The notes beneath the pieces were generated by a model that did not search any database, was not told the DNA's origin, and saw nothing but the letters and a program-made list of their open reading frames with translations. The translations under genes were made by a program, and so were the position numbers. 64,000 bases of DNA, taken from positions 13,226,501 to 13,290,500 of the forward strand of contig NC_079321.1 in NCBI RefSeq assembly GCF_029931775.1, written 5' to 3'. Below are positions 45,411 to 55,091 of the stretch, piece after piece (within the stretch, counting starts at the first letter, position 1; every line of letters starts with the position of its first letter). The stretch is from Euleptes europaea (taxonomy: Eukaryota; Chordata; Lepidosauria; Squamata; Sphaerodactylidae).

Positions 45411-45905
45411 TACTGCAGGAACGGCAAAGTTTTGTGCAGCGGCCTGCAGAATCTGTCAGACGCTGTTGAGATTGCCAGTATGACGACAATTTTAATGGGT
45501 AGTATAAATTGTTTATAATAATTTTGCAAATAACTATTTCACCATTTGTGTAAACCTGTGGTTAGAACGTAATACCATGGGTTTCAGTGGTAAATTGTGA
45601 AGAGCTGTTCTGGTCTATGAGTGTTTTAATAAAGATTGTTTGACTGTGCTATGGCTTCTGCCAACTTGTGACAAGCACAGTCTCATTCTTTTTTACAAAA
45701 GTAAAAGCCTGAACAAGTGAGGTTGAAAACTGTCCTCACCCACAGCCATTTGCATCTGATAACACTTTAGACCTTCAGGGTTGATGGTACAGCCAAGGTA
45801 ACTCCAAGCGCAGGGCACTGCAGTATGCAAACACTTTCCTGGCTCCCCCCAGAGCTGTAATTCCTCAGCTCCTGCCTATTACTTTGTGTCTGGTGTGCTA
45901 TGAAG
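45411..45905. other. No recognised feature
   Basis: Unassigned. Confidence 0.4.
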
Positions 45906-46345
45906 TTAGTTAGCAAACAAAAAATAGCAGAAAAAATCAAGCACTGCTTATTAATGCAATAGTAATCTTATTCATTTTAGGCATATATAATATTCATTCC
46001 ATAAAAGTGCAATAATATGCAAAAGAATCCAAAAACAATTTGTTGCACACGTTGTTAATGTCACAAGCATTACATATAAGCCAAAGAGTCCTGTGCGAGT
46101 ATATCGCTAACTTGCATCAAGGAGACGTCGAGATGTAGTCACGTGTGAGTCAAGCCTTTTGTAATGTGTATAACAGGTTTCTTCTGTCGCTGTTACTTGG
46201 AGTATAATAACTCATCAATCACATGAGTGGCAATGGCGTATCATATCAAATAGAATACAGGGTGTCGGATGGATCCCTGTTTCAACCACTAGACGGTCTT
46301 CATCAGCTGCCAACTCGGGCTGTATAGTAACACGCTCCTCCGTTG
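45906..46345 (-). mobile_element. PLE-like element with hammerhead-like core
   Basis: Minus strand at 46279-46306: CTGATGA-AGACCGTCTAGTGGTT-GAAAC followed by AGGGATCC. CTGATGA and GAAA are perfect and an ACC/GGT stem forms. Boundaries are approximate. Confidence 0.6.
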
Positions 46346-46404
46346 GATGGGATCAAATGTCCTTACGTTCAGGGGACTAAGAAGGTCTGAATGAGATTAT
46401 TTGA

Positions 46405-46835
46405 GATGTCAGGTGTATGATATGTGGTGGTCCAATCCATATTTTGGGGTGCAGAGCTCCAGTTCCTTATTCGAAACCTCTTTGCAATACAGGTTTCTGG
46501 AGTGGGGGACCCAAAAAGAAGCCAGTGGTGCCCCAACCAGTGTTTGGACCGGGCATCACTGTATGTCTTCTTGGAGGGGACAGTCTCTGGAGTGCGGGGA
46601 TGTGTCATTTGGGGTGGTCCAAAGATTGTTTTGGGGTGCAGGGTCTGTATGTGTATTGGTGGTGGGGGCACCCCACTTGGGAGCAGCTGGCACAAGAACC
46701 GGACTTTGGACCAGGACCCAGTATGCACCATCTCAAAGGGCACAGTCCCCTGAATGTGGGGGTGCATGATATGTGGTGGTCCAATCCATATTTTGGGGTG
46801 CAGAGCTTTTGAATTGTCCTCAAAAACATTCAGGA
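46405..46835 (+). repeat. Short tandem array, ~175-bp unit, about 2.4 copies
   Basis: TATGTGGTGGTCCAATCCAT plus TTTTGGGGTGCAG occurs at 46421 and 46770 (349 apart), with a diverged middle copy (GGTGGTCCAAAGATTG, near 46614). The region is open in several frames on both strands, explained by its biased composition, not coding. Confidence 0.75.
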
Positions 46836-46871
46836 ACTAGGAAATGTGAATAAGAAACTGGGAATAGGGAA

Positions 46872-47017
46872 CAAGATGGATTGACTCAATAAAGGAAGCC
46901 ACAGCCTTCAGTTTGCAAGATCTGAGCAAGGCTGTCAAAGATAGGACATTTTGGAGGACTTTCATTCATAAGGTCGCCATGAGTCGGAAGCAACTTGACG
47001 GCACTGAACACACACAA
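46872..47017 (+). mobile_element. Bov-B (RTE) LINE 3' end
   Basis: AGATGGATTGACTCAATAAA ... GGTCGCCATGAGTCGGAAGC AACTTGACGGCACTGAACAC. Confidence 0.92.
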
Positions 47018-47101
47018 TAGGGAACGAACTGGGAATAAGTAACCAACTTCAGCCTCCTCTAGGAGGCAACATTGGGGGAAGGCCTTGGCCTCTGTGCTCC
47101 A

Positions 47102-47192
47102 GAATAACTGGTTGGCTACTGTGTGAGACAGGATGGTGGACTGGATAGACCACTGGTCTGATTCAGCAGGGCTCCGCTTATGTTCTTATCTC
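47102..47192 (+). mobile_element. L2-like LINE 3' tail
   Basis: GGTTGGCTACTGTGTGAGAC ... CAGCAGGGCTCCGCTTATGT. Confidence 0.8.
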
Positions 47193-47291
47193 AGAAATTG
47201 AAAATATCAAAGCCACAGCATGTTTGGTATGTAGAATTAATTGACAGTATTGCTAAGGGCCTCTCACTCAAACTGCAGCCTTTGAAGTAAA

Positions 47292-47484
47292 TAGGGTTGC
47301 CAGGTCCCTGTTTGCCACCAGCGGTAGGTTTTGGGGGCAGGGTTTGGGGAGGGGAGGGACTTCAATGCCATAAAGTCCAATTGCCAAAGCAGCCATTTTC
47401 TCCAGGTGAGCTGATCTCTACCAGCAGGAGATCAGTTGTAATAGCAGGAGATCTCCAGCTAATACCTGGAGATTGGCAACCCTA
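47292..47484. mobile_element. hAT-type MITE upstream of TNFSF13B
   Basis: TAGGGTTGCCAGGTCCC ... GGCAACCCTA; duplication GAAGTAAA / GAGGTAAA, 7 of 8. Roughly 420 bp before the start codon. Confidence 0.92.
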
Positions 47485-47579
47485 GAGGTAAATCAGAATG
47501 CAAAACCATTCGAAGTGTGCAGCCCAGGTTGGCATCTCTGAGCACGAGGATTTTTGAACAACAGCAAGGTAAAAATGGC

Positions 47580-47640
47580 ATCAATCAGTCAATCTTTATT
47601 AAAAAATAGTCATAGACCAGCACAGCTCTTCACAATTTAC
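47580..47640 (-). mobile_element. Non-LTR retrotransposon 3' terminus
   Basis: CAATCAGTCAATCTTTATTA then AGTCATAGACCAGCA is the inverted 3' end shared with 50211-50240. Lies in the likely promoter or 5' leader of TNFSF13B. Confidence 0.6.
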
Positions 47641-47905
47641 CCCTTCAAAATGGCATAAACTGAACCGAAATTGAAATGAGGAAGGTGGGTGGCGGAACCA
47701 CAGAGACAACGGTCCTTGCCAAGCCACAGAGCAGGAACAGTGTACATGGCCTATAATGTTTGCATCAGGAGAGCCGTGTGACAGGAAGCTGTGTGCTGCG
47801 GGCAATTTTTGGCTACTCTGTCTTGGATGCAGAAGGCAAAAGATATTCCTCCCCAGAAGGAGAAGCAGATGAAGTTTCCCACCTGGCTTTGTTAAAGGAG
47901 GAGTC

Positions 47906-48220
47906 ATGAAATCGATGAGCTACACTCGAGGAAAAGGCAATACCTCCTGCTCGTCTCCTCCTGGGAACAGCTTGGATCACCGGGGGATGCTCTTACTGGT
48001 CTTGCTGGGGTTTGTGACGTTTGCGTCATCCTGCTTGACAGCTGTCTCTCTTTACCATGTTGTTGCATTAAAAGCAGAACTTGCCCTTCTGAGCAGCAAA
48101 CTGAACTGCAGGGTCCAGACAAGGACATCGTTTCCCATGTCGCTGGGGCCTCGGGACAAGATCCAGGAGCCCAAGGACCTGGTTCCCCGCTTGAAGGTGG
48201 CCGAAGCAACTTCTCGCCAG
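47906..48220 (+). CDS. TNFSF13B: BAFF (TNFSF13B) exon 1: cytoplasmic tail, transmembrane, stalk
   Basis: First coding exon (105 codons, phase 0 at its end) of the B-cell activating factor. A short cytoplasmic tail (1-27) precedes a type II signal-anchor (about 28-50, MLLLVLLGFVTFASSCLTAV), then SLYHVVALKAELALLSSKL, matching the human SFYQVAALQGDLASLRAEL segment. An in-frame TGA lies upstream, so ATG 47906 (or the fourth codon) is the start; the tail is shorter than the human one. The donor CGCCAG|GTGAGC begins at 48221. An upstream untranslated leader is likely but not defined. Confidence 0.85.
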
Positions 48221-48295
48221 GTGAGCTGTAAGGCTTCCAGGAACTGGTTTCTTTTATCTGGGATGACATGAACCACTTGTAACCACATGCCTTTG

Positions 48296-48571
48296 TTTTG
48301 GTTTGGAGCGGCGGACTCTGATCTGGAGAACCGGGTTTGATTCCCCACTCCTCCACATGAGCGGCAGAGGCTAATCTGGTGAACTGGGTTTGTTTCCCCA
48401 CTCCTGCACATGAAGCCAGCTGGGTGACCTTGGGCTAGTCATACTCTCTCAGCCCCACCTACCTCACAGGGTGTCTGTTGTGGGGAGGGAAGGTGAGTGT
48501 AAGCCAGTTTGATTCTTCCTGAAGTGTTAGAGAAAGTCGGCATATATAAACCAACTCTTCTTCTTCTTCTT
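48296..48571 (+). repeat. tRNA-derived SINE (family A) in TNFSF13B intron 1
   Basis: TTTGGAGCGGCGGACTCTGA ... ACCAACTCTTCTTCTTC; the TTC-rich tail runs straight into the exon 2 splice acceptor. Confidence 0.92.
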
Positions 48572-48577
48572 GGCCAG

Positions 48578-48668
48578 GGAATCTTGTCTGGATTGCATCA
48601 AAGCGGTCAAGAGATAATATGGAGCAGAAACAGAAGGAAAAGGTCTCCGCTACACGTCAGCGAAGCAG
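48578..48668 (+). CDS. TNFSF13B: BAFF (TNFSF13B) exon 2: furin-cleavage region
   Basis: The 91-nt exon translates in phase to GILSGLHQSGQEIIWSRNRRKRSPLHVSEA. RNRRKR|S is a furin site; cleavage after Arg127 would release a 152-residue soluble cytokine, the length of human soluble BAFF. The acceptor TTCTTCTTGGCCAG directly abuts a SINE tail, and the donor GCAG|GTGAGT follows. Intron 1 is only about 357 nt and mostly SINE. The stalk is poorly conserved, so the call rests on phase, splice sites and the furin motif. Confidence 0.85.
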
Positions 48669-48721
48669 GTGAGTGAAGAGATGTGAATAAATACTGAGAG
48701 GACCCAGAGAGGATTTTTAAA

Positions 48722-48722
<1 letters not shown>
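48669..48722. other. TNFSF13B: Start of TNFSF13B intron 2
   Basis: Donor GTGAGT at 48669. The intron runs to 54552 and is almost wholly repeats. Confidence 0.7.

Positions 48723-48763
<41 letters not shown>
48723..48763. repeat. (ATT)n microsatellite
   Basis: About 13 perfect ATT units at the A-rich tail end of the adjacent inverted SINE. Confidence 0.95.
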
Positions 48764-49032
48764 TTGCCACTAAGTCACAGCTGACTTATGGCGACCTCAT
48801 ACAGTTTTCAAGGCAAGATATGTTCAGAGGTGGTTTGCTGTTGCCTGTCTCTGCATCATGCCCCTGATATTCCTTGAAGGTCTTCCATTCAAATACTTCC
48901 CAAGCTCGAGGCTGAGAGTGTGTGACTGGCCCAAGTTCATCCATCAAGTTTCCTTGGCAGAGTGGGGATTTGAACTTGGGTTTCCCAGATCCTAGTCTGA
49001 CACCTTAACCCCTACTCCATGCTGGCTCTCAG
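48764..49032 (-). repeat. Composite tRNA/5S SINE with Bov-B tail (family C)
   Basis: Minus strand: GAGAGCCAGCATGGAGTAGG head, 5S-like GTATTTGAATGGAAGACC, tail CGCCATAAGTCAGCTGTGAC. Confidence 0.9.
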
Positions 49033-49109
49033 AGAGGATTATGGGACTGTTTATTTATTTTAAACATTTTTTATGCTGCCTGTCACCCAAATAGAATAAG
49101 GATAGTGAA

Positions 49110-49385
49110 AGGAGCTGCCAGCTTGGAAGGGTTTAAGAGGGGAGTGGACATGTTCATGGAGGAGAGGGGTATTCATGGCTACTAGTCATGATGCATACCT
49201 GTTCTCTCCAGGATCAGAGGAACATGCCTATGATATTAGGTGTTTTGGAACACAGGCAGGGTAATGCTGTTGCAGTTGTCTTGTTTGTGGGCTTCCCAGA
49301 GGCACCTGGTTGGCCACTGTGTGAACAGACTGCTGGACATGAGGGGCCTTGGTCTGATCCAGCAGAGTCTTTATGTTCTTATAAG
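49110..49385 (+). mobile_element. L2-like LINE 3' end
   Basis: GTGGACATGTTCATGGAGGA ... CAGCAGAGTCTTTATGTTC, same as 33015-33272. Confidence 0.92.
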
Positions 49386-49991
49386 CAGAGGTATCATGTG
49401 CAGTGAGACTGAAGAATCTGCTTCTTTGAGATTGTGCTGCAGATCCCAAAATCTCATAACAAGCAATCTGGCAGTGCTAAAGCTCACTGCCCCATTTGCT
49501 GGTTTTATTTTCTGGTACCAGTGTAGTGACAGCCATCTGTACTGACTGAATGAGAAAATCAATGTGGAAAAAATTGAAATATTATTCAGTAAGGCCGCTT
49601 TCTTTACCATAAATAAATGAAAATGAACAAACGATTAAAGTGCGCATGAACTGAATGTCAAAATTAAGTTACAAGGAATGAAGAGGGTTTCTCTTCGTTC
49701 GTGTCAAAGGACCCGCTAGAATCTGTAGATGGGAGCGCACTCCATGTTGGCTCATCAGAACGATGAATTGATGTGCAAGAAACGGATGTTGATCAGCATG
49801 TCAGCATAAAAACAATCTGTACTTTTCTGGGAAACAAGACCTGCATCTGGCTTGTCTGGCTTGAATCCCAAATTTCCTGATGCTTCCATCTGCCGTAACC
49901 CACTTCTGCTTCCAACAGCTGCATTTTAAGAGAGCCACCCAGGGCTGGTTCTGCAGCCCAGCTACCGCTTGGAGCAACAGATGTTTGAGGT
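49386..49991. other. No recognised feature (TNFSF13B intron 2)
   Basis: Unassigned. Confidence 0.45.
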
Positions 49992-50066
49992 GGGGAGGGG
50001 CCGTAGCTCAGTGGTAGAGCATCTGCTTGGCATGCAGAAGGTTCCTGGTTCAATCCCTGACAATGT
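49992..50066 (+). repeat. tRNA-derived SINE (family B), 3'-truncated
   Basis: GGGGAGGGGCCGTAGCTCAG ... GGTTCAATCCCTGAC; only the tRNA-like head remains. Confidence 0.88.
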
Positions 50067-50210
50067 CATGCATTCACGTGTGTTCATTTGATGGGCATCC
50101 CTCCTGGTTTGTGCTGCTGCTGGCTTGGCATGGACCAAGAATGTGAGAGGCACACCTTGCTTGGGGAGGTGAAATGCCTTGAACCCGCTGTGGGGCAAAT
50201 TCAGGGGATT

Positions 50211-50697
50211 CAATCAATCATCTTTAGTACGGTCATTGACCAGCATTACGAACAATAATAAAATCAGTCCAATTTAACAAAATTTAGTTTATGGGAATAA
50301 ATTTAAAATTTGACCTTTTAAAAAAACCATTTAAGACCGTTTAAAATGTGACGCAACTATAGTTTTCCAGATCCTACTTATCAAAACACAAAATCTGGCA
50401 ACTTGGCGTGATGACTGAGAGTTCCTATCTGATACCAAATAGTCCAATTATAGTCCAATTTATCAGTTTCACCAAAAATCCTAACAGATTAATAATTTTT
50501 AGTATAGCCTCCTTGTAGTAAGGACATCTCAACAGCATATGTTCTATTGTTTCTACCTCATGTAACGTGCATGAACACATCCTTTCTAAGTACAGAATCT
50601 TCTTAAATTTGCCTTCAAGCACCACGAAGTGCCGAACACCTTGCAAGGGTAAATGGTCTTCTAGAATTGTTAATTTCCAACAAGGCCAAGTAGGCTG
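50211..50697 (-). mobile_element. Non-LTR retrotransposon 3' end with exact 13-bp duplication
   Basis: Exact AATTCAGGGGATT at 50198-50210 and 50698-50710. The minus strand encodes CSCTLHEVETIEHMLLRCPY YKEAILKIINLLG, a Cys/His-type C-terminal end of a LINE ORF2, followed by an A-rich 3' end. Confidence 0.85.
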
Positions 50698-50749
50698 AAT
50701 TCAGGGGATTTAGATTAGCCAAGGAAGAATTTCACAAATGGTTGGATTC

Positions 50750-51420
50750 AAACCAATTTTTTGTTCAGTATTTACACACACACATGATAAAATGAAGAAA
50801 TTGAAATTGTTCAAGACTTTCTATTCCTTTGGTCCACCATCAACCAAAAAGGAGACTGCAGCCAAAAAATCAGAAGGAAATTGAGATTGGGAAGGGCAGC
50901 CATGAAGGAGCTAGAAAAGATTTTGAAGTGTAAGGATGTGTCACTGGCCAACAAGATTAGATTAATTCATGCCATCGTATTCCCTGTTACTATTATGGGT
51001 GTGAAAGCTGGACATTGAAGAAAGTTGATAGGAAGAAGATAGATTCCTTTGAAATGTGGTGTTGGAGGAGAGTGGTACAGATACCATGGACTGCCAAAAA
51101 AACAAATCAGTGGGTTATAGATCAAATCAAGCCTGAACTGACCCTAGAAGCTAAAATGACTAAACTGAGGCCGTCGTATTTTGGTCACATCATGAGACGA
51201 CAAGAGTCACTGGAAAAGACAGTCATGCTAGGAAAAGTTGAGGGCAGCAGAAAAGAGGAAGACCCAACAAGAGATGGATTGACTCTATAAAGGAAGCCTC
51301 AGCCCTCAATTTGCAAGATCTGAGCAAGGCTGTCAAAGATAGGACATTTTGGAGGACATTCACTCACAGGGTCGCCATGAGTCGGAGGCGACTTGACGGC
51401 ACTTAACACACTCACACATG
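50750..51420 (+). mobile_element. Bov-B (RTE) LINE 3' third
   Basis: Encodes SFEMWCWRRVVQIPWTAKKT, FGHIMRRQESLEKTVMLGKV EGSRK and ends GGTCGCCATGAGTCGGAGGC GACTTGACGGCAC with a CA-rich tail. The longest Bov-B piece here; frame damage between segments. Confidence 0.95.
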
Positions 51421-51782
51421 ATAAAATTGACTTACAGGAAAGGATTGCAAAGAACGGATGTTAACGGATGCTATGAAAATAAATTTGAATGGGGGAACCG
51501 TCTTCTGTTAGATTTCAGTTGGATTATTTGGAGCTAACTCTTCTAGTCTGAACAAGACTAAAATGGAAGGTCCCCCCCATGCAGGAACACATTAGCTAGA
51601 CTGGAACAAAGATGAGTAATAACGGAGGAGCCTGGTTTGTTGAAATGATTGGTCCGTTCTTCTAAGAGTGGAATGAATCCAAACCCCTTATGTTGTATTT
51701 GTTGGTGAGTAAGGGGCAGGTTGCAGCCCCTCTCTTTCGGTGGGGTATTTGTACAAGTTCTTAGTCCTAGCAACATGCTGGT
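51421..51782. other. No recognised feature (TNFSF13B intron 2)
   Basis: Unassigned. Confidence 0.4.
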
Positions 51783-51790
51783 CCTGTGGC

Positions 51791-52000
51791 TAAAGTTGTC
51801 AGCCTCCAGGTACTAGCTGGAGATCTCCTGCTATTTACAACTGATCTCCAGCCAATAGAGATCAGTTCACCTGAAGAAAATGGCCGCTTTGGCAATTGGA
51901 CTCTATGGCATTGAAGCCCCTTCCCTCCCCAAGCCCTTCCCTCCTCTGGCTCCACTGCAAAAACCTACTGCCAGTGGCAAAGAGGGTCCTTGCAACCCTA
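51791..52000. mobile_element. hAT-type MITE
   Basis: TAAAGTTGTCAGCCTCCAGG ... TTGCAACCCTA. Duplication unclear. Confidence 0.85.
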
Positions 52001-52547
52001 CCTGGGCTGATATCTGGCTTAGCTTTGTGTATTGAGTGTCCTTTTTGCAGTGTTCCTGTTGCCCACATCCACTCCTCTGTGCTCTTGGCCCATTTAACAC
52101 CAGGGCAGCCACCTTACCCTCTGAGAGACGGGTCTCTTGCCTCGACTGTCAGTCAGTTGCAGAGTTCTGTGTTCTGACATGACTGCCTACGTGGACTGGG
52201 AGAAGATGGGGCCGGTCACCTTTGACTCTTCTTCAGCTTCTGAGGGAACGTTCCAACTTGCGTTGTTCCTTTTGCTGCAGTAATATTACAACACCAGGGT
52301 TGGGCCTGAGCGTTTGGGGTGCCAAGTTGTGTTCCTCTCCTGCTACACCTTTGATACTGCTACACCTTTGATACTGCCAAGTTGTGTTCCTCTCCTGCTA
52401 CACCTTTGATACTGACCAATGATTGCCCCTATGCTGCCATTGCTGCTGTGCCAACGCAGGGGTGATGTTTCATCAGCATCGGGTGCCCAGCGCCAGTGTC
52501 TCTTAAAAATGTGCGGGTGTAGGGCTGTTAGGTTCTGATCGGTCTCC
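52001..52547. other. Unassigned, with a short local duplication
   Basis: GTGTTCCTCTCCTGCTACAC plus CTTTGATACTG occurs at about 52329 and 52384, with an extra CTACACCTTTGATACTG between, a recent slip-type duplication. Confidence 0.6.
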
Positions 52548-52995
52548 ACAGAATCATAGAGTTGGAAGCAGCCATACAGGCCATCTAGTCAGCCTAGAGC
52601 ATCCCTGACAAGTGATTGTCCAGCCTCTGCTTAAAGACTGCCAGTGAGGGGGAGCTCACCACCTCCCTAGTTAGCTGATTCCACTGCCAAACAACTCTTA
52701 CTGTAAAAAAAATGTTAATTAATAACCAGCCGGTACCTTTCCTCCCGCAGTTTAAACCCATTATTGCGAGTCCTATCCTCTTCTGCCAACAGGAATAGCT
52801 CCCTGCCCTCCTCTAAGTGACAGCCCTTCAAATACTTAAAGAGAGCGATCATGTCCCCCCTTCAACCTCCTCTTCTCCAGACTGAACATTCCCAACTCCC
52901 TTAGCCTTTCCTCATAGGGTTTGGTCCCAAGGCCCCTGATCATTCTCGTCGCTCTCCTCTGCACCCACTCGATTCTGTCCACATCCAGGTGGTGT
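52548..52995 (-). mobile_element. CR1-type LINE 3' end
   Basis: Starts with the inverted CR1 terminus CAGAATCATAGAGTTGGAAG and extends into the RT C-terminal coding (minus strand [16 protein letters not shown]-like). Confidence 0.88.
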
Positions 52996-53069
52996 AAGTT
53001 GACTGTGTTGCTCAGCTAGTCCCTAGGTGAGTGTCCTGAGGAGTACAGCCTTAGTCTCTTGGGATTTGC

Positions 53070-53160
53070 TAGATTTGAGTCACGTAGCACCTTAGAGACA
53101 AACACGATTTTCAGGGTAATAAGCTTTTGATAGTCAAAGCTCCCTTTGTCAGGTACTGAC
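53070..53160 (-). mobile_element. Penelope-like element fragment with hammerhead-like core
   Basis: Minus strand 53123-53152: CTGACAA-AGGGAGCTTTGACTATC-AAAAGC, then TTATTACCCTGAAAATCGTG and TCTCTAAGGTGCTACGTGAC. Same lineage as 29606-29740. Confidence 0.78.
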
Positions 53161-53229
53161 AAAGATTTTTTGAACTTCTGTTTTTCACACTTTACAAAAT
53201 TATTTTGTGACTAGACTCCAGCTGTTTAT

Positions 53230-53438
53230 TAGGGTTACCAACCTCCAGGTACTAGCTGGAGATCTCCTGCTGTTACAACTGATCTCCAGCCAATAGAGAT
53301 CAGTTCGCCTGGAGAAAATGGCCGCTTTGGCAATTGGACTCTATGGCATGGAAGTCCCTCCCCTCCCCAAAACCCGCCCTCCTCAGGCTCTGCCCCCAAA
53401 ACCTCCTGCCAGTGGCGAAGCGGGACCTGGCAACCCTA
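53230..53438. mobile_element. hAT-type MITE
   Basis: TAGGGTTACCAACCTCC ... GGCAACCCTA; duplication CTGTTTAT / CTGTTTGT, 7 of 8. Confidence 0.93.
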
Positions 53439-53836
53439 CTGTTTGTGTGTCACAAGAGTCTTTGAAAGTGATTTATAACATCCAAAGTAGGGGAAACCCC
53501 TCACAAGCAGGGTCTTCATCCCCACCTAACTGCCCCCTCCATGCCCTCCTCTTCACACAGTAGCTGCTGCCCTCTCGCTTGCTTGCTGCAGGACCGTTAC
53601 TCACAGCTGGCACTTTTCCCTCACCCTTGCGGTCTTGGTGGAGTGCTGTTAGCCTCTACCATCACTACTTCCTCCTCACCTCGTGGAAAGGAAGAGGGAT
53701 CTATACTCCAGTCCCAGCTTGCTATGTTCAGGGAGAAACTCCTGCTGCCCTGCCTCCCAGACTTCTCCGGGTTGCCCTTGGGGAAACCCCGTTTACATCT
53801 TACTCTGGGAAATCTGGAATGAAATGTGGAGAACAG
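53439..53836. other. No recognised feature (TNFSF13B intron 2)
   Basis: Unassigned. Confidence 0.4.
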
Positions 53837-53977
53837 GTAAAGGTCCCCTGTGCAAGCACCTGGTCATTCCTGACCCATGGGGTGATGTCACATCCCAATG
53901 TTTACTAGGCAGACTTTGTTTACGGGGTGGTTTGCCAGTGCCTTCCCCAGTCATCTTCCCTTTACCCCCAGCAAACT
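53837..53977 (-). repeat. tRNA-derived SINE (family D), body fragment
   Basis: GTCATTCCTGACCCATGGGG ... CATCTTCCCTTTACCCCCAG, the 3' half of the SINE at 13074. Confidence 0.85.
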
Positions 53978-54054
53978 TCCCCTTTATCTGCCCTGTGGTA
54001 ATTGTTGTATGTTCTGTTGGGTTTTGTGGAGGGAGAAGGACTTAGCTTGGGACA

Positions 54055-54430
54055 GCTGTAACTGATGTACTCCAGCTCCCCTGGAGAAAATGGCAGCTTT
54101 GCAGGGAGGACTCTATATCATCACATCCCTCTTTACCTCCTTCCCCTCCCCAAACGCCACTCTCCCCAGTAGGGCTGCCAACCTCCAGGTAGTTGCTGGA
54201 GATCTCCTGCTGTTACAACCAGTCGATAGAGATCAGTTCACCTGGAGAAAATGGCAGTTTTGCCAATTGGACTCTGGCATTGAAGTCCCTCCCCTCCCCA
54301 AACCCCGCCCTCCTCAGACTCCGCCCCAAAAATCTCCCGCTGGTGGCGAACAGTGAGCTGGCAACCCTACTCCCCAGGCTCCACCTGCCAATCTTCAGAT
54401 ATTTCCCAATGCAAAACTGGCAACCCTCGA
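54055..54430. mobile_element. Older hAT-type MITE interrupted by a younger one
   Basis: 54060-54169 and 54378-54430 (GCTCCACCTGCCAATCTTCA ... GGCAACCCTC) are parts of one copy on either side of 54170-54369. Confidence 0.75.
54170..54369. mobile_element. hAT-type MITE nested in a MITE, exact 8-bp duplication
   Basis: TAGGGCTGCCAACCTCC ... GGCAACCCTA bounded by exact CTCCCCAG (54162-54169; 54370-54377). Confidence 0.95.
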
Positions 54431-54552
54431 CCCTCTCCTGAGTCCAGCTGTCACCCCAGCAAGGGTGCTCTGGTTTCTTCAGGAGCAGGGTCAAATTGTT
54501 TCAGCCCCTTCCTTATAATGTTTTCCCCCTAACTTACGATCTCTCTTTTTAG

Positions 54553-54609
54553 TCCTACAGCCGTGCCTGCAAATGATGGCCGACAGCAAAAGCAATGTTC
54601 AGCAACAAG
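54553..54609 (+). CDS. TNFSF13B: BAFF (TNFSF13B) exon 3: start of TNF-homology domain
   Basis: 57 nt (19 codons, phase 1 to 1), the same size as the human exon skipped in the delta-BAFF isoform. It reads (V)LQPCLQMMADSKSNVQQQ, matching human TQDCLQLIADSETPTIQK. Acceptor CTCTTTTTAG, donor CAAG|GTAGTA. Because it is a multiple of three with matching phases, skipping keeps the frame. A LINE fragment follows directly. Confidence 0.92.
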
Positions 54610-54611
54610 GT

Positions 54612-55090
54612 AGTACGGCTCTGTCCATTCGGCTCTATCCAGCTTTACCACTTTTCGTGATTTGCTTTGCCCTAATTCTCTTGGCCGCCAGGCCAAACAG
54701 TGCCATCTTTTTGGACATATAAGGGTCCATATCCGATAACAAATAGATTAATCTGTCAACATCAGATGATAATTGTGACGCTGAAAGGATGTTTGCCAAG
54801 ATCTTGTTCCAGGGCTCAGTGTATAAAGGACAGGCCAGGATGTAATGGGGATACGACTCTGTCTTCTCTTGCCCAAGTCCAGCCACTGACCTCACTGGCA
54901 AGCCAAAGACCAGACCAGTCCCCGGTGCCATTTTGGGTACTGCTGTGCTCGAGTACCATCCTAATCTGGTCACGTCGAGGGGAATTGTCCAGTTCCGCTG
55001 CCTTGCTTTCCCTTCAGGTCTAGGACATCCCTCCCTATCTTCCACTGTTAGTGCTGTCTCCATGTAGCCCTGGCAGGGTTCGGGCTATGA
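54612..55090 (-). mobile_element. Non-LTR retrotransposon 3' fragment abutting exon 3
   Basis: Minus strand encodes ESYPHYILACPLYTEPWNKI LANILSASQ and LSDMDPYMSKKMALFGLAAK RIR, the LINE ORF2 C-terminus. It begins within a few bases of the TNFSF13B exon 3 donor. Confidence 0.75.
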
Positions 55091-55091
55091 C

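Noticed and set aside
46401-46812. Overlapping genes in three frames
   Set aside because: Explained by a stop-poor tandem repeat.
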